A DNA stretch of 6,306 bases from Ardenticatenia bacterium (GCA_026983935.1 JALSTC010000821.1:1-6306), one strand, 5' to 3'. Positions 1-4,951 are shown, counted from the first letter of the stretch. The notes: generated by a model from the sequence alone, not told the origin. Numbers and translations: made by a program.

Positions 1-693
1 GTGCTGGTGGAGAACGCCTACAACCCCGGCGGCAGCGACTGGATGGGCCATAACCGCGTGGTGATGGGCTATAACGACGACGAGGGACAGGTCTACACCT
101 TTGATTCCGTGCTGGGCAGCGGGCCGGGCGGAATCGGACGGCCTATCCCCTACCTGGAATTTGATGCGCAGTGGCGGCCTTTCAACCGCACGTATATGGT
201 GCTCTATCCGCCGGAAGCCGAGCCGCGCGTGCAGGCGGTGTTGGGGCCGCAGTGGAACGCCACCTATAACGCCGAATGGACGCTGGAACAGGCGCAGCGC
301 GAGATCGCGCAGGACAGCGGCAACGCCTTTGCCCTGTTCAACCTGGGCAGCGCCCTGCTGACGCTGGGGCATCCCGGTGATGCTGTTCTGGCCTTTGAGC
401 GGGCGCTGGACATCGGGCTGCCCTGGCGCTTTCTGTGGTATCAGTTCGGGCCGTTCGAGGCCTATCTGCAGGTCGGGCGCTACCGGGACGTGATCGCGCT
501 GGGCGAGCGCGTGCTTGATACGACCCAGAACGTGGAAGAGGTCTACTACTACATGGGCCTGGCCTATGCGGCGCTGGGGGACGTCACGCAGGCGGCGGCG
601 CATTTCCAGCGGGCACTGGCTCGCAATGCGCAGTTCACCGAGGCCGAACTGGCGCTGAGCCGTCTGGGCGGTGACACCGCGGCGGGGCGGTGA
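1..693 (+). CDS. C39-like peptidase domain / TPR repeat protein, 5'-truncated
   Basis: The reading frame is open from base 1 and ends at TGA 691-693, so the N-terminus lies outside the window; the GTG at base 1 is probably an internal Val codon. Visible residues 13-70 resemble the C-terminal half of a C39-like cysteine peptidase domain. His17 in W-M-G-H-N-R-V-V-M-G-Y and Asp35 in V-Y-T-F-D-S fit the His and Asp of the catalytic triad, and a W-R-P-F-N-R-T-Y segment closes the domain. The catalytic Cys would be upstream and cannot be checked. Three TPR-like helical pairs follow at about residues 108-141, 143-177 and 178-212 (for example A-L-F-N-L-G-S-A-L and Y-Y-Y-M-G-L-A-Y-A-A-L-G-D). TPRs usually mediate protein contacts, so a surface or exported peptidase-like protein with a binding module is plausible. 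Whether it is an active peptidase is unknown. Confidence 0.72.
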   Translation: MLVENAYNPGGSDWMGHNRVVMGYNDDEGQVYTFDSVLGSGPGGIGRPIPYLEFDAQWRPFNRTYMVLYPPEAEPRVQAVLGPQWNATYNAEWTLEQAQREIAQDSGNAFALFNLGSALLTLGHPGDAVLAFERALDIGLPWRFLWYQFGPFEAYLQVGRYRDVIALGERVLDTTQNVEEVYYYMGLAYAALGDVTQAAAHFQRALARNAQFTEAELALSRLGGDTAAGR

Positions 694-717
694 CATTCAG
701 GGAGTCTGATCGCGGCG

Positions 718-745
718 GGGCGGGTGATCGTGACATCACCCGCCC
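718..745. terminator. Perfect 11-bp hairpin between convergent genes
   Basis: GGGCGGGTGAT (718-728) pairs perfectly with ATCACCCGCCC (735-745) around a 6-nt loop. On the + strand it is followed by TGTTT, a weak U-tract; on the - strand there is no U-tract. It lies 25 bp after the TPR gene and 30 bp from the end of the convergent alanine dehydrogenase-like gene, where a shared terminator would be expected. Confidence 0.6.
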
Positions 746-762
746 TGTTTGGTGATCGTGAC
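723..762. repeat. 12-bp direct repeat overlapping the convergent hairpin
   Basis: GGTGATCGTGAC occurs at 723-734 and again at 751-762, a 28-bp period. The first copy contributes part of the left arm and the whole loop of the hairpin at 718-745. It may be a remnant of duplication in the intergenic gap; no function is evident. Confidence 0.5.
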
Positions 763-774
763 TGTCCGCTGTTC

Positions 775-1854
775 TCATGCTTCCAGGTCAAGCAGCAGGT
801 CGCCTTTGCGCATGGCCAGCCCCCGACTGAGGGAAGCGTTCTGCACCAGTGCCGCTTCCAGCCCTTCGTCCACCACATTCATAATGTACGGCCAGGCAGC
901 GTTCAGGAAGGCATGGGTTGCTGTGCGCCCGACGACGCCCGGCATATTGGGCACGCAGTAATGGGTCACGCCTTCCGCCACGAACGTAGGCTGGTCATGG
1001 CGGGTCGGGCGGCTGGTTTCCACGCATCCGCCCTGGTCAATGCTGATGTCCATGATCAGGGAGCCGGGCCGCATGGTGCGCACCATCTCCCGCGTGATGA
1101 TCAGCGGCGCACGCTGCCCCGGAACCTGCACCGCGCCGACAAGCACATCGGCGAATTTGCAGACCCGGGCCAGATTGAAATCGTGCGACATCATCGTCGT
1201 CACCTGGCCGCCGAAGCGATCATGTGCGGCGTGCAGCTTGCGTAGATTGTGATCCATCAGGATGACCCGTGCGCCGTTGCGCAGGAAGGCATCTGCGGCG
1301 CTGGTGCCGACAACGCCCGCCCCGATGATCACCACGTCGGCAGGCGGCACGCTGGCGATGCCGCCCAGCAGGATACCCTTGCCGCCCTGGTCATTGCGCA
1401 GGAACTGCGCGGCAATCTGCGCGGCCATCCACCCCCCGATCTGGCTGAGCGGGTAAAGCACCGGCAGCATCCCGTCATCGTGCTGGATCAGTTCATAGGC
1501 GATGGCCGTGATGTGCTTCTCCCGCAGTGTATTGATGTAGCGCCTGCGGGCGCTGACGAGCAGCATCATGGCCATCACGACCTGTCCTTCGGCCATCCAG
1601 CTCGCTTCTTCTTCTGTAGGCTGGAGCACTTTGAGCAGCAGCTCTGCCCGGCGGAAGACCTCATCGTGTTTGTAGGCGATGCGCGCCCCGGCCTGCTCAA
1701 ATTCGGCGTCGGAAAAACCGCTGCCTTCCCCGGCTCCGCTTTCCACATAGCACTGATGCCCGCGCCCGGTCAGGACGGAGACCCCGGCGGGCGTCATGCC
1801 GACGCGGTATTCAAAGGGGTGATGTTCTTTGGGAATGCCGATCACCAGACCCAT
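775..1854 (-). CDS. Alanine dehydrogenase family protein with altered substrate site
   Basis: This 359-residue protein (family about 370) matches alanine dehydrogenase along its length. It has N-terminal I-G-I-P-K-E and E-Y-R-V-G-M-T-P-A-G-V (Arg17), G-A-G-E-G-S, the Rossmann motif G-A-G-V-V-G at 178-183 with acidic Asp201 at the end of the second strand (NAD-type), and D-Q-G-G-C with Asp273. Classical enzymes interconvert L-alanine and pyruvate plus ammonia using an Arg, a Lys, a His and an Asp. Aligned from memory with the Mycobacterium tuberculosis enzyme, Arg15 and Asp270 are kept as Arg17 and Asp273. The Lys75 position is Leu77 (codon 1624-1626) and the His96 position is Leu98 (codon 1561-1563). 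An intact reading frame and good codon use argue against decay. The start is supported by SD AGGAGG (complement of 1860-1865) 5 nt before ATG. It is therefore a family member of uncertain reaction, perhaps a different substrate or a non-catalytic role; a plain ald label would overstate the evidence. Confidence 0.88.
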   Translation of the reverse strand: MGLVIGIPKEHHPFEYRVGMTPAGVSVLTGRGHQCYVESGAGEGSGFSDAEFEQAGARIAYKHDEVFRRAELLLKVLQPTEEEASWMAEGQVVMAMMLLVSARRRYINTLREKHITAIAYELIQHDDGMLPVLYPLSQIGGWMAAQIAAQFLRNDQGGKGILLGGIASVPPADVVIIGAGVVGTSAADAFLRNGARVILMDHNLRKLHAAHDRFGGQVTTMMSHDFNLARVCKFADVLVGAVQVPGQRAPLIITREMVRTMRPGSLIMDISIDQGGCVETSRPTRHDQPTFVAEGVTHYCVPNMPGVVGRTATHAFLNAAWPYIMNVVDEGLEAALVQNASLSRGLAMRKGDLLLDLEA

Positions 1855-1889
1855 GCATGCCTCCTGAGGGAGTGTTTACCGGCCTGAGG

Positions 1890-1930
1890 GCGAACGCCGG
1901 GCCGCGCCGTTGGCTGGTTGGGGCGTTCGC
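1890..1930. repeat. 9-bp inverted repeat upstream of the alanine dehydrogenase-like gene
   Basis: GCGAACGCC (1890-1898) and GGCGTTCGC (1922-1930) are perfect inverted arms separated by 23 nt. They lie 36 to 76 bp before the start codon, between the small SOS-box gene and the alanine dehydrogenase-like gene, which run in the same direction. They could be an operator or a leader stem-loop. No U-tract follows on the - strand, so it is not a standard terminator. Confidence 0.45.
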
Positions 1931-1941
1931 GTCACAGCTCT

Positions 1942-1947
1942 ATCATA
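1942..1947 (-). promoter_or_regulatory. Possible -10 element for the alanine dehydrogenase-like gene
   Basis: The - strand reads TATGAT here, one mismatch from TATAAT, in a GC-rich background about 90 bp before the start codon. No convincing -35 hexamer lies 16-18 bp upstream, so the call is weak. If real, the 9-bp inverted repeat at 1890-1930 would fall in the early transcribed leader. Confidence 0.3.
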
Positions 1948-1992
1948 CCCTGTTTTGAGGCAGGGGGGCAGCGATGATCGCCGTACCGGGCG

Positions 1993-2193
1993 CTACAGCC
2001 CTTCGTCAGCAGCGCGGGCATAGAGATGGGCGCGGGAGGCCGGGATCGGGAAGCGCCGGGCCGTCAGGGAAGGATCGGGCTTTTGATGGCGGTGTGCGCT
2101 GGCCGCTGGTTGATGCCGTCCCCACAGCCGCCACCACCAGAAGCGCAGCGCATAGACCCACAGCGCCTCGCGGGAAGATGTCGTCGCCAGCAT
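1993..2193 (-). CDS. Small Trp-rich basic protein behind an SOS box, unassigned
   Basis: This 66-residue protein is one I do not recognise. Its start is well supported: SD AGGAG (complement of 2202-2206) sits 8 nt before ATG 2193, and a promoter with an operator-like palindrome lies just upstream. Third codon positions are about three-quarters G or C, as expected for a coding gene here. Residues 10-25 form a hydrophobic, probably amphipathic segment with five Trp in 13 residues (Trp12, 19, 20, 21, 24) interrupted by Arg17 and Arg22. The rest is Arg/His/Pro-rich with few acidic residues, so the protein is strongly basic. There is no signal peptide and no uninterrupted transmembrane helix. Small SOS-induced proteins in other bacteria include division inhibitors and membrane-acting toxins (SulA, YneA, SidA, TisB). 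This one shares only size and regulation with them, so any such role is inference. The alanine dehydrogenase-like gene follows 138 bp downstream on the same strand. Confidence 0.6.
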   Translation of the reverse strand: MLATTSSREALWVYALRFWWWRLWGRHQPAASAHRHQKPDPSLTARRFPIPASRAHLYARAADEGL

Positions 2194-2214
2194 GGCAGGT
2201 GCTCCTTTCAGGGG

Positions 2215-2230
2215 TAGAACGTATGTTCTA
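2215..2230. promoter_or_regulatory. SOS box (LexA operator), Gram-positive type
   Basis: TAGAACGTATGTTCTA has perfect 6-bp inverted arms around a 4-nt centre. Its core GAAC-GTAT-GTTC (2217-2228) fits the Bacillus/Gram-positive SOS consensus CGAACRNRYGTTYC across the 12-nt core; only the outermost bases differ. It lies immediately downstream of a -10 element on the - strand, over the expected transcription start, where a bound repressor would block initiation. No second GAAC-N4-GTTC site was seen in the window. Confidence 0.7.
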
Positions 2231-2234
2231 AACC

Positions 2235-2263
2235 AGTATAACACAGGTGCAGGATGGCGTCCA
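2235..2263 (-). promoter_or_regulatory. Promoter of the small Trp-rich protein gene
   Basis: On the - strand TGGACG (complement of 2258-2263, 4 of 6 to TTGACA) and TATACT (complement of 2235-2240, 5 of 6 to TATAAT) are spaced by exactly 17 bp. The predicted start near 2228 falls in the SOS box, leaving a leader of about 35 nt that contains the SD site. Confidence 0.6.
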
Positions 2264-2282
2264 GCCCGGCAGCGTCAGGATT

Positions 2283-2332
2283 CGGTTTGAGTTCGGCGGG
2301 GAGGCAGATCAAACCGCCGCGACCCGCCTCCC
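2283..2332. repeat. Two interleaved inverted repeats after the secreted-protein gene
   Basis: CGGTTTGA (2283-2290) pairs with TCAAACCG (2309-2316), and GGGAGGC (2299-2305) pairs with GCCTCCC (2326-2332). Each stem is perfect, but they interleave, so both cannot form as ordinary nested hairpins. They sit 50 to 100 bp beyond the stop codon of the secreted-protein gene and before the small-gene promoter. One may serve as a terminator, although no U-tract is visible. Confidence 0.4.
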
Positions 2333-2381
2333 GGCTGGGGGCGAATCACGGCGGTCGGGGGTGAATCGTCGTCGGGTGCGG

Positions 2382-3311
2382 CTACTTGCCCGGATGATCC
2401 ACGTAGGTTGGCATGCAGGCATCCCAGATGATGACGTAGGGCTGCCCGTCAAATGCGGTGGCATTGACCTGGAATTCGCCCGTCGTCAGGCGGGAGACGA
2501 TCACATCACCGACCTGCGCCAGTGTGACGTTGCCGCCGACCGGCACACCCACTGCGTCGATCTCCTCATTTGAGAGCCGGATGAGCAGGGAGCCTTCGCC
2601 GGTCTCACGGTCGATTTCGTAGATATCAATACCGTCGGACTGGCAGAAGACAGCCACCGGTGGGGCACAGTCACGGGCCGGGTCGCGGTTGACGCGGCTG
2701 GATTCCGCCCCGCAGGCAGGCCCGACGATGCCCCCGGTGAGCGTCAGCACGATGTTATCAATGTCCGATTCCGTTTCGGAGAAGGGGTCGCCGTTGAAGG
2801 TCACGACGACGCGGTCGAATGTTGAGCCGCTGTAACTGAACGTGCCGCTGCCGGTCAGCAGGGCGCTGTGCACAATGGTACTGCTGATGCTGTTGATGAG
2901 CTGAACCTGAATGCTGGCAGAAGCACTCTGTCCCAGCGAGCGGCGGGGGCCGGAGCTGACCGTTTTCCGGGGCGTGCCATCGCCGCCAGGGACATGATAC
3001 AGGAAGGTGATGGCGGAGAAGAACTCACTGCCCGATGACTCAAAGGTCAGCGTCTGGTCGGGATAGCCGCCGCATTCCGGGGCGCTGCCACCGGCATTGG
3101 CTGAGTTGATGACAGTGGGGCCGCTGCCGGAGGCGGTCAGACCCGGTTCGGCATTGAGGACATTGGCGCAGGACTGCCCGGCAGCGCCGTCGAAATTGAC
3201 GGCGATTGTGGTAGGGGCAGCGCTGGCCTGCTGCACAGGGGCCAGCAGTTGTCCGCCTGCAAGCGCACCGATGACCAATAAGACGGTGAGTATAACGGCA
3301 GATAGCTTCAC
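2382..3311 (-). CDS. Secreted two-domain protein of unknown function
   Basis: This 309-residue protein starts at GTG 3311, with SD AAAGGA (complement of 3319-3324) 7 nt upstream. Residues 1-31 are a typical Sec signal peptide: Lys2, a hydrophobic core at about 5-23, and a likely cut after A-S-A. Residues 34-193 are rich in Ser, Thr and Gly with alternating beta strands and end in D-N-I-V-L-T-L. This resembles extracellular jelly-roll or adhesin-like domains, but the family is not identified. After a short Cys-containing linker (Cys200, Cys215), residues 217-302 form a compact beta domain. It runs from P-P-V-A-V-F-C to W-D-A-C-M-P, bracketed by Cys223 and Cys299, and looks like a C-terminal module seen in other secreted Anaerolineae proteins; that link is from memory. 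With Cys48 and Cys80 there are six cysteines, enough for three disulfides. No sortase motif, lipobox or membrane anchor is present, so release or non-covalent surface attachment is likely. Confidence 0.72.
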   Translation of the reverse strand: MKLSAVILTVLLVIGALAGGQLLAPVQQASAAPTTIAVNFDGAAGQSCANVLNAEPGLTASGSGPTVINSANAGGSAPECGGYPDQTLTFESSGSEFFSAITFLYHVPGGDGTPRKTVSSGPRRSLGQSASASIQVQLINSISSTIVHSALLTGSGTFSYSGSTFDRVVVTFNGDPFSETESDIDNIVLTLTGGIVGPACGAESSRVNRDPARDCAPPVAVFCQSDGIDIYEIDRETGEGSLLIRLSNEEIDAVGVPVGGNVTLAQVGDVIVSRLTTGEFQVNATAFDGQPYVIIWDACMPTYVDHPGK

Positions 3312-3330
3312 GAGGTGATCCTTTCATAAT

Positions 3331-3364
3331 GACAGGTTGAGTAGATAGACAGGTTGAATAGATA
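3331..3364. repeat. Tandem 17-bp direct repeat upstream of the secreted-protein gene
   Basis: GACAGGTTGAGTAGATA (3331-3347) is followed at once by GACAGGTTGAATAGATA (3348-3364), with one mismatch in 17. The pair begins 20 bp before the GTG start of the secreted protein, in its leader or promoter, and lies on the divergent side of the DUF423 gene. Two adjacent copies about 1.6 helical turns apart could be paired regulator sites or a replication-slippage duplication. Confidence 0.7.
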
Positions 3365-3389
3365 CAATATGGATAGGAAAGATCGACTT

Positions 3390-3419
3390 TTGGGTGACAA
3401 ACCTCCTTCGGGCTATAAT
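3390..3419 (+). promoter_or_regulatory. Candidate promoter for the DUF423 gene
   Basis: A perfect TATAAT stands at 3414-3419. TTGGGT at 3390-3395, 18 bp upstream, is a weak -35. The leader would be about 130 nt, and the 3420-3558 stretch holds no other gene that I can support. No equally good -10/-35 pair was found for the divergent secreted-protein gene, although TTGTCA reads on the - strand at 3395-3400. Confidence 0.45.
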
Positions 3420-3558
3420 GAGGAAATTCACAGCGACGCAGCAAATCCCCTTTATTATACAGGGCAATGCCCGTCCGTGCTGTTAACTTTGTGTATGGAA
3501 ACGAAATTGTGTGCGGCGAAGTTCCAGATGAATATCCTTGTATGGAGGAGGCCATAAG

Positions 3559-3933
3559 ATGGATCGCATTTTCGTGGCGGCGGCGTCGCTGCTGGGATTC
3601 CTGGCGGTGGCGCTGGGGGCGTTTGGTTCGCATGGGCTGGCGGCGCATTTTGAGGCCAATCCCGACCTGGAGCCGATTTATCGCACAGCGACTCAGTATC
3701 ACTTCTACCACGCGCTGGCGCTGCTGGCCGCCGCCTGGGCGATGAGCCGTTGGCCGGGGCCGCTGATCACGTGGGCGGGAATCCTGTTCATTGTCGGCGT
3801 CGTGATCTTTTCCGGCAGCCTGTACCTGATGAGCCTGACCGGCGTCCGCTGGCTGGGGGCGATCACGCCGCTGGGGGGCGTGGCCTTCCTGGCGGGATGG
3901 GTGCTGCTGGCCGTCGGTGTGCTGCGCGGTTAA
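3559..3933 (+). CDS. DUF423 (YgdD/TMEM256-like) integral membrane protein
   Basis: This 124-residue protein is at the usual length for DUF423. The start at ATG 3559 is fixed by SD GGAGGAGG (3544-3551) 7 nt upstream; the TTG frame extension from 3538 would include the SD itself. Four membrane segments are visible at about residues 4-26, 47-62, 69-92 and 99-122. Family signatures are present in order: L-G-A-F-G-S-H-G-L near the first helix, Q-Y-H-F-Y-H-A-L-A-L-L in the second, F-S-G-S-L-Y-L in the third, and I-T-P-L-G-G-V-A-F-L-A-G-W in the fourth. The protein sits in the cytoplasmic membrane. The family has no established biochemical function, and the neighbours give no clue: it has a candidate promoter of its own and is followed by a small hairpin. 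Confidence 0.92.
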   Translation: MDRIFVAAASLLGFLAVALGAFGSHGLAAHFEANPDLEPIYRTATQYHFYHALALLAAAWAMSRWPGPLITWAGILFIVGVVIFSGSLYLMSLTGVRWLGAITPLGGVAFLAGWVLLAVGVLRG

Positions 3934-3934
3934 T

Positions 3935-3950
3935 CCGGCATGACTGCCGG
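3935..3950 (+). terminator. Short hairpin after the DUF423 gene
   Basis: CCGGCA (3935-3940) and TGCCGG (3945-3950) form a perfect 6-bp stem with a TGAC loop, starting 2 bp after the stop codon. No U-tract follows, so termination may be inefficient and read-through into the next gene is possible. Confidence 0.4.
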
Positions 3951-4047
3951 GTGGTAAGCCCTCTGTAAAGCATTGCTGCCCATAATTAAAAGGAGAGAGG
4001 CGCTCGCGTCTCCGCTGTAGTGGTATAGGGGGGAAGGCAGGGCAGAG

Positions 4048-4428
4048 TTGGGGATCACTGTAGACTGGTATCGGCAAAACGACGTTTTACTGGTGACATT
4101 CATCGAGTCCTGGAGCGGGGATGAGTACCTGGCGGCAGTGGAAGCGGCCAATGATCGGGTGCGCCGTGTAGATGGGCCGGTGCATGTGATCCTCGACCTG
4201 CGGGAGGCGGCGCTGGAACCGCAGGGCACGGTCTTCCAGGCGGGGCAGAAAACGCTGAATGCAATGCCGGAAAACGTCCGCACGCTATTTATCGTGGCGC
4301 CGCCGCGATCCTTTGCCCGTGTGCTGCTGAGGCAGTTCTTCAGAGTCTACGGCAGGCAGCGGCGTATGAAGGACGTGACGGTGATCTTCGCCGATGATCT
4401 GGAGGAAGTGACCGCCCGGCTTGATTGA
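4048..4428 (+). CDS. SpoIIAA/STAS-like small protein, first of two paralogues
   Basis: This 126-residue protein has an alternating beta/alpha pattern typical of SpoIIAA-like (STAS-like) proteins. A first strand pair (M-G-I-T-V-D-W, V-L-L-V-T-F) is followed by a helix (D-E-Y-L-A-A-V-E-A-A), a strand (V-H-V-I-L-D-L), a helix ending M-P-E-N-V, a strand (T-L-F-I-V-A), a helix (S-F-A-R-V-L-L) and a last strand (V-T-V-I-F-A). The start is TTG 4048. No ATG or GTG lies between it and the in-frame stop at 4018, and the resulting M-G-I-T-V begins exactly like the ATG-initiated paralogue. The SD is weak, so translation may be low. STAS-like proteins usually act through protein contacts in regulation; no conserved phosphorylatable Ser is obvious, and no partner kinase is seen. 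The family call is from pattern only. Confidence 0.75.
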   Translation: MGITVDWYRQNDVLLVTFIESWSGDEYLAAVEAANDRVRRVDGPVHVILDLREAALEPQGTVFQAGQKTLNAMPENVRTLFIVAPPRSFARVLLRQFFRVYGRQRRMKDVTVIFADDLEEVTARLD

Positions 4429-4490
4429 GGCCGCTCCCCGTGGCCCGGCGTCTTTCACACAGCTTGTGCAGGCGGATTGACTCAATCAAG
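4420..4490. repeat. 10-bp inverted repeat flanking the paralogue gap
   Basis: CTTGATTGAG (4420-4429), covering the last codons and stop of the first paralogue, is the exact reverse complement of CTCAATCAAG (4481-4490) beside the next promoter; 51 nt separate them. The right arm overlaps the palindrome at 4475-4487. The left copy could be a second binding site for the same regulator. Confidence 0.5.
4475..4487. promoter_or_regulatory. Perfect 13-bp palindrome over the -35 element
   Basis: GATTGA-C-TCAATC is a perfect dyad (4475-4480, centre 4481, 4482-4487). It contains the -35 hexamer TTGACT (4477-4482). A dimeric regulator bound here would touch the promoter directly. No known motif is confidently matched. 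Confidence 0.5.
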
Positions 4491-4505
4491 AAAGCGTTGT
4501 ATGTT
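4477..4505 (+). promoter_or_regulatory. Promoter of the second STAS-like paralogue
   Basis: TTGACT (4477-4482, 5 of 6) and TATGTT (4500-4505, 4 of 6) are spaced by 17 bp. The predicted start is near 4512, giving a leader of about 50 nt. It lies in an AT-richer island inside GC-rich flanks. Confidence 0.6.
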
Positions 4506-4511
4506 TATGAT

Positions 4512-4524
4512 ACATCAATGATGT
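4512..4524. promoter_or_regulatory. Perfect 13-bp palindrome at the transcription start
   Basis: ACATCA-A-TGATGT (4512-4524) is a perfect dyad, extended imperfectly outward to about 4507-4529. It lies at the predicted +1 of the second paralogue's promoter, with its centre 37 bp from that of the -35 palindrome. It could be an operator or a 5' stem in the mRNA. Confidence 0.5.
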
Positions 4525-4564
4525 GTTATTTGTTCGCGCCGCCTTCATCGGGAGGGTGCATGGC

Positions 4565-4951
4565 ATGGGCATTACTGTGACATGGGAAAAAGTGAACGCG
4601 ATTCTGCGCGTGGATTTTGATGACACGTGGGATGAAAATGAATACTTTGCCGCTGTTGAGGAGGCCAATACCCTGGTGCAGGCTGCCGGGCAGCAGGTGG
4701 ATGTGATCCTGAATGCGGAGCATGGGTTGCTGATACAGCCGCATCTGGACATCTTCAAGCGCGGCAAGAAGACGTTGATCCTTATGCCGGAGAACGTCGG
4801 CGCGATCATCATTGTATCCAGCAGTACTTTTGCCCGTGCGCTGCTGACAACGGTCTTCAAAGTGTACCGAAATATGTACCGCGACAATGACATCCGGGCA
4901 TTTGACTCGCTGCAGGAAGCCCGCGCTTACCTGGCTGAACGTGCCTCCTGA
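4565..4951 (+). CDS. SpoIIAA/STAS-like small protein, second paralogue
   Basis: This 128-residue protein is a clear paralogue of the product of 4048-4428. Shared positions include M-G-I-T-V, Trp7, E-Y and A-A-V-E near residue 30, V-I-L, K-T-L followed by M-P-E-N-V, F-A-R, and a V-Y near the last helix. By eye roughly a third or more of positions are identical, with small gaps. ATG 4565 has SD GGGAGGG (4550-4556) 8 nt upstream; the extension from ATG 4523 has no SD and spans the RBS. Unlike its neighbour it has an ATG start, a strong SD, its own promoter with two palindromes, and a terminator, so the two copies appear to be controlled separately. A regulatory role through protein contact is inferred from the family only. 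Confidence 0.78.
   Translation: MGITVTWEKVNAILRVDFDDTWDENEYFAAVEEANTLVQAAGQQVDVILNAEHGLLIQPHLDIFKRGKKTLILMPENVGAIIIVSSSTFARALLTTVFKVYRNMYRDNDIRAFDSLQEARAYLAERAS

Noticed and set aside
724..1887. Open frames on the + strand opposite the alanine dehydrogenase-like gene
   Set aside because: The - strand frame has clear family motifs and an SD; the opposite frames are His/Arg/Asp-rich shadows without ribosome sites.
1974..2231. 85-codon frame on the + strand opposite the small Trp-rich gene
   Set aside because: It has no SD, and its low-complexity Gly/Arg/Ala translation shows no fold signal. The promoter, SOS box and SD all point to the - strand frame.
2194..2244. N-terminal extension of the small Trp-rich protein to ATG 2244
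   Set aside because: It would start upstream of the -10 element and run through the SOS box and SD; ATG 2193 has a correctly spaced SD.
2247..2573. 108-codon frame on the + strand
   Set aside because: It overlaps the end of the secreted-protein gene antisense and has no ribosome site or recognisable features.
3354..3557. 67-codon frame in the divergent intergenic region
   Set aside because: It has a TTG start with no SD, overlaps promoter elements and ends within the RBS region of the DUF423 gene; no recognisable features.
3993..4018. Possible imperfect stem and SD-like AAAAGGAG before the first STAS-like gene
   Set aside because: The arms have an internal mismatch and an impossibly small loop, and no start codon follows the SD-like sequence before the in-frame stops.
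3040..4077. Long 345-codon open frame on the - strand
   Set aside because: It runs antisense across the whole DUF423 gene and overlaps the secreted-protein gene in another frame. Its translation is Arg/Gln/His/Pro-rich without domain signals, typical of a GC-rich antisense shadow.
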